DNA of 64,000 nucleotides from Terebella lapidaria (lineage: Eukaryota > Annelida > Polychaeta > Terebellida > Terebellidae): assembly GCA_949152475.1 (NCBI GenBank), contig OX424559.1, positions 19,003,809 through 19,067,808 of the forward strand, in the 5' to 3' direction. The notes beneath the pieces are model-generated. The model did no database searches. It worked only from the letters and a program-made list of their open reading frames with translations, and was not told the origin of the DNA. Numbering within the stretch: the first letter of the stretch is position 1; every line of letters begins with the position of its first letter. Positions 22,800 to 33,424 of this stretch are shown here, piece after piece. Both the position numbers and the translations under genes were made by a program.

Positions 22800-23220
22800 C
22801 CTAGGTTTACGGCCGTTTGTTTTACACCCTAGGTGTTTTGGACGCTTCTGTTCGAAGCACGCGCTGCCTACAGCGCTCTCCAACTCAAGACCTTGATGAC
22901 TCGGGGGTGCACGCCCTCTGGATCACCGGTCTCCCACCCGGGATGATGCGACATAGGTTCTGGCGGACTCTCCGGGGTTCCATCCCCTGTGGCGGACCGC
23001 GGCGAGCCGGCCTTACAGTTAACAACCACGGTGATGATCCTGTATCTGAGTGGTGTCCGCATGTCTGGGCGGGCTGCTACCTGGTTAACGTTTTGATGAT
23101 ACAGTAGACACTGCGCCCGCAGTAACCCTCGGTGACGCGAGGATCTGAGGATAGTGGGCGTGCGTCCGCGATGACCAGTGGTGAGAGGACTATCCTCGAG
23201 GATCCCGGATAGCGGACGAC
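22800..23220. other. GC-rich island of unknown nature
   Basis: A markedly GC-rich ~420-bp block inside AT-rich DNA, preceded by two copies of 'gtttgttttacaccctaggt' (the first with slight differences) near 22785-22835. It contains words such as 'cacccgggatgatgcg' and 'ggtgacgcgaggatctgagg' plus 'gaggactatcctcgagg'. Open frames on both strands are short (96 and 64 codons) and lack motifs. Could be a structured RNA, a promoter CpG patch or the end of an unidentified element. Confidence 0.4.
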
Positions 23221-23229
23221 GTTAACACT

Positions 23230-24180
23230 TTACATAGGTTTATTCCCAGCGACGATTTATGCACGGATATTTAATTTATACATGTATTTAATACTGATCA
23301 TACTTCCGCTTTACAGCCCTAGTAGAATGGGACTCCATAGAATACTTTCGATGGTCATTAAAGATTTTCTCTGCTAATATCTCGCAATTATTACAAACAT
23401 CTCATCTGCATACTAATGAGCAAACTGAACAGAGAGTAAGCATTTCGACGCTTCAAACCACGGTGATTTTCTTACCACATTTTGATAATGGCATGCTGTA
23501 AAGATAATTCCATGACTGTACCCTTGGCAAGACCATGCCCTTATAATCGAATATACTCTCATATTTGAATTTAAGAGCATGCCCATATAAGGTTACAAAT
23601 TTACTTTTTTTAGGGTCAACATCATTAACTCAGTTATGGCACATGAGCACGTGCAAAATATATGAGTACATGTACGGTATTGCGTCATCACATTCCGAAT
23701 GGTCCTTACATACCACACGTGGCGTGGACAGCACACACGAAATTCATTTGATAAACTACAAGGCCTATGAGATCCATACATGTTTTAAAATTTGTCATAA
23801 TTTCTCCATCATCGCTGAAATCGATCATACAAAGCACAAACACATGACCGGTGATTTATCGTTTTTCCATTAAAATAATAATATCTGGAGGCAGTGAATT
23901 GGCTTCAATAACTTTAGAAAATCAATATACCTATCATGATATTCCATTAATTTAATATGAAATATTGATTTCGCTACATTTGCATCTTTGAAAACACAAA
24001 TGAAATTACTGCAGAGAAATGCAGATTAATGATATTCATGACTAATTGAAACACGATTTGTTTCAAATATAACGTTTCTGGCATTTTCACTCTGGCTAAT
24101 TGGAAGTTGCACATTAGGAAAAGTAATAATCTACAACCCTGTTTGAGAATATACAACAACCCAACAAAATGTTTACATTA
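23230..24180. other. Non-coding stretch downstream of the sulfotransferase gene
   Basis: No gene seen. The first ~200 bases below the sulfotransferase stop (minus strand) should be its 3' UTR; I did not find a clear AATAAA within that distance. Confidence 0.4.
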
Positions 24181-24189
24181 ACAGATATC

Positions 24190-27100
24190 TCATCTCATGT
24201 CTTTTATATGCTTGTATTCTAGTATTTTCCTCGCTGCCAAGTGAAACCTATTCTTGACATATCTATACAGTTCGATATCTGGGGCTAAAACCTCCATCAT
24301 TTTTTCCGAGGCTTCTTCGCTTAATTCCTCTTCTCTGCTAGGATCAGGGGACCCGAAGGTGTACAGTCCGGCTGTGAAAATTGAAATGCATGTTTGATAA
24401 AAAAAAAAAAAAAGGAACCCGAGACATAAAGTGGTTTTGAATATATATTTTTTTTTAGAAAATGTTTGGCTTTGTAGGTGCTTGATTTTAGCAAGCTACT
24501 GTCATGATCCTGTATTAGTGATAGTAAGATAACGTAGGATTTACACGTTACCTAATGAGAAAGAAACTCCTCATTATGCACATTCACCTCCCCTTTAAAT
24601 CTTCTTATTTCAGACATTCACAAAAATTCCGCCAAATTATATAAAAAATATCATGAATTTCATCACCAGTTGAGGACCTTTAGCATAGGTGTGTTTCAGC
24701 ATATTACCATGACTACCATTTTGATGGCGCCAATAAAACAAAAATAAAACTGTTTAGAATAGAAAACTCTAGTTTACTTACGCAGTGCTAGGTAAGACTT
24801 CAGTGCTCCTTCAAAAAATTGTGGTAGTAAAGTTTCCAGGATGTTTACAAAAGCAGGTATATTCTCGGAGTAGCCAACAAGTAGATAAATGTCATCCAAA
24901 TTCCTCTTGGCTTGCTCCAGCAGATCCATTCTTGTACTTTGTCAATACAAAAATTCGGAGTATATAGTTTTGCATGTATGACTAGCAATGAGAAACTCCT
25001 GTATATAAGGATTGCCCAACAGAAATGTTAAAATGTTAGTATTTATTGCCCATGAAAATGCTCTGTGTTCACATATAATATTCAATGTATAAGCAACAAT
25101 TAAACATCTTACCATCCACGGCATGCTCCGGACAGGTATTGAAGACCAAGGTAGCCATGAGCTATACACTGATCAGTAAGGAAATTTTCCCCCAGAATGT
25201 AGTCGTTAAGTGTCTACAAAACGAAGGAGGGATGGATATGCACACAAATCAGAGAGGTTCGCTATAAAAAAAAATATACATGAAATGAACATAATTTTCG
25301 TAACTCAAGATCACACGCTCGAAAATAATACCCATAAAAATATTATATGTGTCCATTATTACCGTTAGTAAAAGGGTTCGGTCATCACCAGTATCACTTT
25401 TGAAAAGCATGAATAACTTCACCATTAAGCCGTATATGTCTTTTTACCATAGACATAAATATGGTTTCACTTTGAACTGCCGTGTCTAGTCGATGTGAGA
25501 ATATACTGTGCGAGGTTTTCATATTTCACAATAGTCCTTTTTGTATATCTTCATCGTGTTTGTGTACCGTAATAGGTAACATACTTGTTTTTTTATTTAA
25601 ACCACTTAAAATAAAATCCATTATGAACAATGGGGAGGCGTCAAGTGCTTATCACCAACGCGAATAAATTCCCAGCAATTTCTCACCGATCAGAACTTCA
25701 TCTTTCCAGCGCATACACAAGAGAAAAATATCCAGAGACAAATTACAGCATTTGATCGACTGTGTTGAACCTAAATGATATGTATTTAGTGGTGAATTGG
25801 TCCACAGGCGCCCTGTTGAATGTAAAGTCATGAGTTACTTACTAAATTGCAGAATTCCTTTGGTTTATTCATGTTAGAGTATTGACTCGGTCTGTCGCCA
25901 TACTTGTGCATCTTGAAGATAGAGATCGCGTGTGAGATCGGCTCCCTTATCACATTGAAGATTACAGGTGGTTTGGACACTGGACTTTTTGGATAGAAAA
26001 GATAAACTGAAAAATGCATGTAATCAAATGTGAATAACAGATATGCTTTTTTCTCATTATTCTATTCGTCATTTTAAGGGAATGTTTAGTTGCCTTTACT
26101 ACATGTTAACGTGCATTTATTACTCATCTATTTGAATAGATTTCAGTTGATAATAAAATGAAGGGCGCCAAGATTATGGCTTCAATATTTATTCATATAC
26201 TCTGATTTTTCTAACTCATTTACACTGTGATATCTTGGTGATGCTGAATGGTATTCAATCATAACTTGGAATATTCCATCTGGGTATCAAACGACAACTT
26301 TTCCTTGATTTCAGACTTCTATCGCAAAAATTGAAAAAGCTGACAATCTACCCCAATGTTAAATTTAGCCACATGATTTAATTTCTGCGTCCGTTCTCGA
26401 TTTTGTGAATTCCTTCGTTTTCGGAGTGGTGCAGTTTTTCAAAATCCACATATTTGTGTAAAATACATCCCAATGTGTACTCTGGTCCAAAATTACAACA
26501 AGGCTTCGAATCCTGGTGAATGTAAACTGGACCAAATCCCTGATTATGCTCAGGTTCGCGTGATCCCGTTTTATACTCAAATTTAACATTGGAATAGATT
26601 GCCAACTTTTTCATTTTTTAAGATAGAAGTCTGACATTCAGAAGGAAATTGCCGTTTGACTCCCATGTGAAGTACGCCAAGTTATAATACGACACTATGC
26701 AACATCGCGAAAATATCGGCAGAAATAAATCGGTGTAAACAAGTTAGAAAAATAAGTGCATATGTTTTTGTGAACATAAACTTTTAGATATTCGAGATGA
26801 TACATGTAATATGTAATGATCGTGTGATCAGACTTTCTCAATTTGAAAAAATGAATACTTTTGATGATATCCAGAATTGTTTTTTGTCCCTCACCTGATG
26901 AAATCTGTGGCATGGTTATGCTCTGTCACCACGACTGGTTCCCGGTTTCTGGTTCTGTTCTCAATGTAGTTTATCTGCGTAGCATGAAAATGAACAATTA
27001 TATTTTCGAAATGATTCATGTTCATAAGCTAATAGTATTCTCTTATACCGGTAATTAGCCCTTTCTATCGTCAATCAAATGTTCTCTGAGAAGAACTCTA

Positions 27101-27843
27101 CGAATTGTGTATACTAACACGGTATTCAAGCCCAGGCCCAGGTCTGCATCTATATAAAGGGCCCATTCTCGATTCAAAACAGTTTCTGTCTGCCACAATA
27201 TCAAACAATGTGTGTATAGCTGTCGTTCCAGATCGTGGTGTTCTCAGAAACAACAAGACAATGCAGCCCCGCAGCAAATCTACATCATCATGTGTCAGCG
27301 GCTTCAGTGGATTGAACAGGACCTCGTTTACACGTTTGACGTCACAGGGGGCATCAAAGTCAAACCTATTTAAACACTGATTGAAACACACACAAAAAGT
27401 AGTCAAAATTTGTTCACATCAAAGTACACTCAAATAATTCGTTGAAAAACCAACGTTTAGGATGTTATACCGTTAATAGTAACGCCTTCAAATGGTACAT
27501 AAACCAGTGTGACAAAAGCCTTCTCTAGCGTGATATACCATGGTATGTTTTCCTCTCTGGGTTTGTAAATATTATTAACTGCAGAGACGGTATGCACGGT
27601 GATATCCATACAAATTCGTTTTATGTGCATGTAAAAACAATACCATCCTTATGTGCTTACATTATTACGCGAGCTCTCATTATATTTCCGATACCACTGT
27701 CTTTGGATGTACAGGTTAAATTTCTTGTTCGCACTAGGATCCAGCACACTGTAAGTTCCAATGTATCCAACATATATGAAGAATAGCAAAGCTGAGATCC
27801 CGATTGTGACGAAGAGGTAATGGTGCCGCGAAACAATACTCAT
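24190..27843 (-). CDS. 2-O-sulfotransferase, HS2ST/UST family (multi-exon)
   Basis: Golgi type II enzyme predicted to move sulfate from PAPS to the 2-position of uronic acids in heparan, dermatan or chondroitin sulfate. Exons: 27661-27843, 27119-27376, 26895-26974, 25843-26006, 25113-25213, 24782-24936, 24190-24371; all have GT-AG ends. Together they code about 374 residues, near the family's usual 350-410. Exon 1 gives a short cytosolic tail and membrane segment (~residues 9-28). Exon 2 has the PAPS 5'-loop 'LRTPRSGTTAIHTLFD'. Exon 3 has 'EHNHATDF', matching the catalytic His-x-His site of HS2ST. Exon 4 has the 3'-phosphate motif 'FNVIREPISHAISIF' and 'YGD'. Exons 5-7 show 'QAKRNLDDIYLLVG', 'LLPQFFEGA' and 'ELYRYVKNRFHL', all family hallmarks. 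Phases agree at every junction except exon 3/exon 4, off by one base, so that boundary is imprecise or a tiny exon is missed. Exact substrate unknown. Confidence 0.88.
26311..26634. mobile_element. MITE with ~55-bp TIRs inside a sulfotransferase intron
   Basis: The left arm starting 'tcagacttctatcgcaaaaa' and the right arm ending 'agatagaagtctga' are inverted relatives over ~55 bp, with about eight differences. It lies in the intron between exons 3 and 4 of the sulfotransferase gene. No clear target duplication. The 70-80 codon minus-strand frames inside it are not host exons. Confidence 0.75.
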
Positions 27844-28790
27844 AGTGCTGATTTTGCATCGGAATAGTGTGTGTCTGTCGGAAATGCACAGGTGGTGGTG
27901 AAATTGTTAGCTACATATGTATGTCCCTGGCGAACCGCGGAGTTGGCATGAAAATATTGTATTTTTATTTTACAAATTTGTTATGATTTCTGTTTCATTA
28001 TGGATATTGATCATATAAAACACACATGACATTTAATTCATCTGGTTTTTATATGCATTTTATGTTTTTAACTTTACATTTTTTTAACTTTACAAATTCA
28101 ATATCTGTATAATGAAAGTCCATTGAATATTAATGGTCATATGTCTGTCATGTCCAACCACTACCATGCCATATTATAATAATTTGCAAAATATTGACAT
28201 ATCAATCGATTTTCATTGGGTGAAAACACATGATATTGATGTATGTGATGAACTTCATCACCAGCAGGAGAAAATATCAATGGATTCATAGGAGTTTATC
28301 AGACGAGAGAAGGTCCAATCGAGCCTTTGATACCAAAAGAGGCTTTATATGAATTATTAAAGGAATTTGTCAGGGAAATTGTTTTGACATGAATCATGTG
28401 TAAATATGTGAACAAATCATTACGAACGCGTTGGAATGAAACTGAATTGTTTCATATGTTTATGAGTTACAATTTCCCGATCGTAGTCGACCAAAAGTCA
28501 ATCCCTTCAACTTAACCTATTTTCTTGCCGTTTGGGCGCACGCAAGTGTTAGAAATGGGAAAAAAGTCAATGTACATCACATGGTTTTTTTTCGTGGTGT
28601 GAAATAACCAGTGAACCTAAAATAGTTCGAAACTTCATGACAATGAATCAGAACTCAACTGTGTTTAATTGATGTTTTTCAAACAAACCTTATCAAAGGT
28701 TATGGTACAATCAAGAGCAATGAAACTTGTTCACATATTGTGGCAACATATAAGGAATTCTACCCATCAATCAGAAACAAAATCACTGCA
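27844..28790. other. Region between the sulfotransferase start and the first LINE
   Basis: Non-coding, AT-rich. It should contain the sulfotransferase promoter and 5' UTR (minus strand). I could not pick out a confident TATA box or initiator. The LINE transcribes away from this gene. Confidence 0.45.
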
Positions 28791-28843
28791 TGCAATGGAC
28801 AGAGAATCTGCAATTGGGCGCCATTCTGAAGATATAATCAAAG

Positions 28844-30808
28844 ATGGCGGCCGGCAAGAATGCTTGTCTGATTGCTCTGATATGCTTACTTTTATACAAC
28901 AAAATCGACAACACACTACGGGATAAACCTACTGTTCTGCAACATAGTCAACCCCCTAAGCTGTTAGATGACGTTTTAGGCAATTACCTGGTCAGATCAA
29001 GCGGCAGATTGGTGAAGAACTGTCAGTATCCTCCGTTATCGCCCACACTGCCTCTGTCCTTGACAACCGCCGCGGGAGGGCGCTCACCGACGGCTAACAA
29101 ATGCCTGGCAACAGTGTTGCTTTGTTGTGGAGACATCGAGTCACAACCCGGGCCGAAGTTGAAGAGAACACCCGCATTTCCGTGCACTGTTTGCGACAAG
29201 GCAGTAACCAGGCGCAGCAAATCAGTTAACTGTAACAGTTGTGACCAACGAACACACGTACGATGCAGTGGCGTCATAGATATCGAGGCATACGACCGCC
29301 TGGTCCAAACAGACGAAAGTGAGTGTTTCGAATTCTTTTGCCAACGGTGTCTATTAAACGAACTCCCCTCTCTGCACGATGATTGTGATTTGAACTCCAC
29401 TTCGGAAATTAAGAACTCCCCAGACACACCGCTTAACCAGTCTAGTTACGACAACGATTATGCCGTGTTTCAGACCAAGGGCATACATGTTGTCCATGTA
29501 AACACCCGATTTCTACGCCATAAAACACTCGAAGTCAACTACCTGGCCAGACGTACGAATGCAAGCGTTATCGCCGTGACGGAATCCTGGCTCGACCCCT
29601 CGGTAACAGACGCTGAGATCGCGCTCCCGGGCTACAACGTTCTCCGAAACGACCGAAGTTCCCATGGCGGGGGAGTCTGCATTTACGTGAAGGATTCTCT
29701 CGTTTTTAATCTCCGACTTGACCTGCACAATGACTGTATAGAAGCAATATGGATTGAGCTCTTGTTCAACAAAACTAAGCCTATCATAATCGGTTGTGTA
29801 TACAGACCACCAAATGATTGTACTTTTCTCGAGAAATTTGACCATGTTTTGTCTCGATTCCCACCAGACTGTGAAAGCATAATTCTGGGTGATCTAAACA
29901 TCAATCTTTCTAATCCTAGCTCTAGAAGCAATGGCTCCTTGACAAATCAATATAAAGATTTACTACGGTCAGCTGGATTGTGTCAGCTTATTGACCAACC
30001 AACCAGGGTTACCCCTAACACTGCAACTTTACTTGACCATGTTATTGTATCACATGCTGAGAAAATCTCCCAAAGTGGGACAATCCCACTTGGTTTCACT
30101 GACCACAATATGGTATTTTGCACTCGGAAAATTGTGCGTGATTCAGTAAACACACATAAATATATTAACACCCGATGTATGAAAAGTTATTCCCAGGAAC
30201 TATTGTTAAATCGTATACAGATGGCAAACTGGGAAAGTGTCACAAATAGTCATGACACAAATGCTGCATGGCAAAGTTTCACCACTATTATGAGTACTAT
30301 TGTAGAAATGAGTACTATTGTAGAAAGCGTTGCCCCGAGACGGCAACGAAGGGTAAAAACACGCTCTGAGCCCTGGGTCTCGAGTGAAATACTTGAAACA
30401 ATTAACGAACGTGATAAACTCTTACACATGTATCATAAAACCAAGGATATGTCTGTATACAAACAATTCTGTACTGTACGCAACAAAGCTCAGCGCCTTG
30501 TAAAATCAGCTAAAGCTGAATATATTGTAAACCAAATTGAACTAAACAAAAACAACAGCAAAGGTTTATGGAGTACTCTGAAATCTCTTGGTTACAAATA
30601 CAAAGGCAAGAACAAAAATCCTGTTGTACTGAATATTGACGGTAAAACATGTTATGATCCTGTAAATGTTGCTGAGCACATAAACAACTTCTTTGTAAAT
30701 GTAGCTCAAAGCCTTATTGAAAAACTACCTAAACTGCCTGACATGTACAGTGCTTTCACTGATTCGTGTAAATCGTATTACAGAAACCTTGGTAGATCAG
30801 CTTATTGA
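28844..30808 (+). CDS. LINE protein, N-terminal part: 2A-like motif, PHD-like finger, endonuclease
   Basis: 654 residues. A hydrophobic N-terminal stretch (~7-17) is followed by 'LLCCGDIESQPGP' at 92-104, which matches the 2A ribosome-skipping pattern D-(V/I)-E-x-N-P-G-P except that Q replaces N. A C4HC3-type zinc finger follows (C114, C117, C130, C133, H138, C141, C166, C169). The AP-like endonuclease spans ~215-440: TESWL, YRPP, 'GDLNINL', 'LLDHVIV' and 'TDHNMVF'. The linker contains a six-residue duplication (MSTIVE twice). The frame leaves the element's coding phase at the duplication junction (30795) and ends soon after at 'RNLGRSAY'. The finger and endonuclease should serve RNA binding and target nicking. 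Confidence 0.9.
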   Translation: MAAGKNACLIALICLLLYNKIDNTLRDKPTVLQHSQPPKLLDDVLGNYLVRSSGRLVKNCQYPPLSPTLPLSLTTAAGGRSPTANKCLATVLLCCGDIESQPGPKLKRTPAFPCTVCDKAVTRRSKSVNCNSCDQRTHVRCSGVIDIEAYDRLVQTDESECFEFFCQRCLLNELPSLHDDCDLNSTSEIKNSPDTPLNQSSYDNDYAVFQTKGIHVVHVNTRFLRHKTLEVNYLARRTNASVIAVTESWLDPSVTDAEIALPGYNVLRNDRSSHGGGVCIYVKDSLVFNLRLDLHNDCIEAIWIELLFNKTKPIIIGCVYRPPNDCTFLEKFDHVLSRFPPDCESIILGDLNINLSNPSSRSNGSLTNQYKDLLRSAGLCQLIDQPTRVTPNTATLLDHVIVSHAEKISQSGTIPLGFTDHNMVFCTRKIVRDSVNTHKYINTRCMKSYSQELLLNRIQMANWESVTNSHDTNAAWQSFTTIMSTIVEMSTIVESVAPRRQRRVKTRSEPWVSSEILETINERDKLLHMYHKTKDMSVYKQFCTVRNKAQRLVKSAKAEYIVNQIELNKNNSKGLWSTLKSLGYKYKGKNKNPVVLNIDGKTCYDPVNVAEHINNFFVNVAQSLIEKLPKLPDMYSAFTDSCKSYYRNLGRSAY

Positions 30809-31608
30809 CCAACCAACCAGGGTTACCCCTAACACTGCAACTTTACTTGACCATGTTATTGTATCACATGCTGAGAAAATCTCCCAAAGTGGGACAATCC
30901 CACTTGGTTTCACTGACCACAATATGGTATTTTGCACTCGGAAAATTGTGCGTGATTCAGTAAACACACATAAATATATTAACACCCGATGTATGAAAAG
31001 TTATTCCCAGGAACTATTGTTAAATCGTATACAGATGGCAAACTGGGAAAGTGTCACAAATAGTCATGACACAAATGCTGCATGGCAAAGTTTCACCACT
31101 ATTATGAGTACTATTGTAGAAATGAGTACTATTGTAGAAAGCGTTGCCCCGAGACGGCAACGAAGGGTAAAAACACGCTCTGAGCCCTGGGTCTCGAGTG
31201 AAATACTTGAAACAATTAACGAACGTGATAAACTCTTACACATGTATCATAAAACCAAGGATATGTCTGTATACAAACAATTCTGTACTGTACGCAACAA
31301 AGCTCAGCGCCTTGTAAAATCAGCTAAAGCTGAATATATTGTAAACCAAATTGAACTAAACAAAAACAACAGCAAAGGTTTATGGAGTACTCTGAAATCT
31401 CTTGGTTACAAATACAAAGGCAAGAACAAAAATCCTGTTGTACTGAATAGTGACGGTAAAACATGTTATGATCCTGTAAATGTTGCTGAGCACATAAACA
31501 ACTTCTTTGTAAATGTAGCTCAAAGCCTTATTGAAAAACTATCTAAACTGCCTGACATGTACAGTGCTTTCACTGATTCGTGTAAATCGTATTACAGAAA
31601 CCTTGGTA
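29983..31608 (+). repeat. 814-bp tandem duplication inside the LINE
   Basis: Copy 1 (29983-30794) and copy 2 (30797-31608) differ at only about two sites over 812 bp and are joined by a 2-bp filler ('ga'). The spacing, 814, is not a multiple of three, so the duplication shifts the frame. There is only minimal identity at the breakpoints, which fits replication slippage or end joining more than homologous recombination. Confidence 0.95.
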
Positions 31609-33197
31609 TTCAACCAGGATTGTATAGGCTTAAAACAGTATCGCCTGAGTTCGTTCTAGGAGAACTCAGGTCACTAAAGGTAACAAAAAGCACTGGTCTG
31701 GATAATATTGATCCCCTATTTCTCCGCGATGGTGCAGACGGTCTGTTCGAGATTGTAACTCATCTCGTTAATCTGTCAATAGCAAACTGTTGTGTACCTG
31801 ATTGCTGCAAACGAGCCGCAATCACCCCATTGTATAAAAAGAATAGCAAACTAGATGTTGGAAACTATAGACCGGTCAGTGTCTTGACGACTTTGTCTAA
31901 AATCCTTGAAAAGGCAGTACACATTCAGGTAGACGCTTATTGTAAAGAAAACAACATATTCTACCCCTTGCAATCCGGGTTTAGAGGAACTTTTTCCACA
32001 GATACATGTCTTATCCACCTCCACGACCACATACGCAATGAAATCAGTCATGGTAATTTTGTAGGTATGGCCCTCTTGGACGTTCAGAAGGCTTTCGATA
32101 GCGTTGATCATGATATGTTATGTGAAAAAATCAGGCTAGCTGGTATTGATCCAAAGTGGTTCGGGTCTTACCTCAACAACCGAAAACAAATTGTGTGTGT
32201 TAACAGTACAAAATCTTCAGAACAAACCATTGTGTCTGGTGTTCCTCAGGGCAGTATTTTAGGTCCGTGGTGTTATCTCATATTTGCAAACGACATGCAT
32301 AATTGTGCATCATGTAAAGTTATAATGTACGCAGATGACACAATCCTGTTGGTCAGCAATAAAAATCTAGATGTAGTTTCTCAGGAACTCAGTAGTAATA
32401 TATCCAACTGTTTTCACTGGTTAACAAACAACCTCCTGTCAATGCACATGGGTAAAACTGAATGTATTGTATTTTCGTCTAAGCGTAAGCAACATATGAC
32501 CAAGTCATTTACCATAGCATGTAATGGTCACACCCTCAAAACAAAGTCTGAAGTTAAGTACTTGGGTCTAAAGCTCAATAACTGTTTGTCCGGAGTTGAA
32601 ATTGTCAATTCTATAGTTAACAAATCTAATTCAAGGCTTAAATTTTTGTATAGATATAGTGGTGTCCTCAGTCAGAAATATCGAAAACTTTTGACCACTG
32701 CTCTAGTACAGAGTCATTTTGACTATGGCGTTTCTGCGTGGTATCATGGTATATCAAAGTATTGTAAACACAAACTTCAAGTAACACAAAACAAATTAGT
32801 CCGTTTCATTCTAAATGCTGGGCCACGTACTCATATTGGTCAGAGTGAACTTACCTCCATCAATTTTCTCTGCGTAGCAGATCGGACCGCTCAGTTAATG
32901 TTAAACCATATGTTCAATGTATACCACGGAACAAGTCCTAGATATTTGTCACAGGGCTTCGCTAAAGTTCAGTCTCAACATTCTCACTGTACCCGCAACT
33001 CAGAATTTAATTTTGTGGTACCAATATCCAAAGGGATCTCTCAGTTCAATTTCACAACTCAGGGTGTAAAGCTCTGGAACAGTCTTCCAGCAGCTCTCAA
33101 AAACGTCAATACAAAAAATGTCTTCAAAACTAAAGTCAAAACTTGGCTCCAAACTCAGGCTCTGAGTAAAGAACAATCCGACTGTATTAGATACTAG
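30717..33197 (+). CDS. LINE protein, C-terminal part: duplicated linker and reverse transcriptase
   Basis: An open frame of 826 codons; only residues after about 28 (from ~30800) are real LINE coding sequence, since the first codons read the upstream copy out of phase. It repeats the end of the endonuclease and linker, then has the reverse transcriptase: 'NYRPVSVLTTLSKILEKAV', 'LLDVQKAFDSVDHDML', 'GVPQGSILGPWCYLIFANDM', the catalytic 'YADDTILL' at ~32328-32351, and 'VKYLGLKLN'. The C-terminal 'FNFTTQGVKLWNSLPAALKN' is typical of CR1/L2-group proteins. RT motifs look intact. Confidence 0.92.
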   Translation: MKNYLNCLTCTVLSLIRVNRITETLVDQLIDQPTRVTPNTATLLDHVIVSHAEKISQSGTIPLGFTDHNMVFCTRKIVRDSVNTHKYINTRCMKSYSQELLLNRIQMANWESVTNSHDTNAAWQSFTTIMSTIVEMSTIVESVAPRRQRRVKTRSEPWVSSEILETINERDKLLHMYHKTKDMSVYKQFCTVRNKAQRLVKSAKAEYIVNQIELNKNNSKGLWSTLKSLGYKYKGKNKNPVVLNSDGKTCYDPVNVAEHINNFFVNVAQSLIEKLSKLPDMYSAFTDSCKSYYRNLGIQPGLYRLKTVSPEFVLGELRSLKVTKSTGLDNIDPLFLRDGADGLFEIVTHLVNLSIANCCVPDCCKRAAITPLYKKNSKLDVGNYRPVSVLTTLSKILEKAVHIQVDAYCKENNIFYPLQSGFRGTFSTDTCLIHLHDHIRNEISHGNFVGMALLDVQKAFDSVDHDMLCEKIRLAGIDPKWFGSYLNNRKQIVCVNSTKSSEQTIVSGVPQGSILGPWCYLIFANDMHNCASCKVIMYADDTILLVSNKNLDVVSQELSSNISNCFHWLTNNLLSMHMGKTECIVFSSKRKQHMTKSFTIACNGHTLKTKSEVKYLGLKLNNCLSGVEIVNSIVNKSNSRLKFLYRYSGVLSQKYRKLLTTALVQSHFDYGVSAWYHGISKYCKHKLQVTQNKLVRFILNAGPRTHIGQSELTSINFLCVADRTAQLMLNHMFNVYHGTSPRYLSQGFAKVQSQHSHCTRNSEFNFVVPISKGISQFNFTTQGVKLWNSLPAALKNVNTKNVFKTKVKTWLQTQALSKEQSDCIRY

Positions 33198-33424
33198 TAT
33201 CACCTATTATAACAATCCAACTCATATGTACTCGTATTTCTGTATGTCATATCTTGCCTACCGTCATCTTTCACCTAAATGGACCGTCCTGGAAATAAGC
33301 AGCAATGCTTTTGGGCGCTATCCATAGTGTATTCTGTCAGTATGCATGTCATTCCATTGTATTTTATCAATTATATGTATGTGCATGTCATGTTGTTTTT
33401 ATACACTGAATAAATCAAATCAAA

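Larger units (their letters stand above)
28800..33424 (+). mobile_element. LINE, CR1/L2-type, with internal tandem duplication
   Basis: Non-LTR retrotransposon coding a PHD-like finger, apurinic-type endonuclease and reverse transcriptase. The 5' end is set only by the first ATG (28844), so the true start may be earlier. The 3' UTR ends in 'gaataaatcaaatcaaa', a simple tail typical of CR1-like elements that lack a long poly-A. An 814-bp tandem duplication breaks the reading frame; without it the frame would be continuous for 1,179 codons. No target-site duplication identified. Confidence 0.9.

Noticed and set aside
22817-23107. 96-codon frame in the GC-rich island as a gene
   Set aside because: GC-rich sequence lowers stop frequency; both strands are partly open and no motif or splice context supports coding.
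26365-26614. 74- and 78-codon frames as extra sulfotransferase exons
   Set aside because: They fall inside the TIR-bounded MITE and show no sulfotransferase motif.
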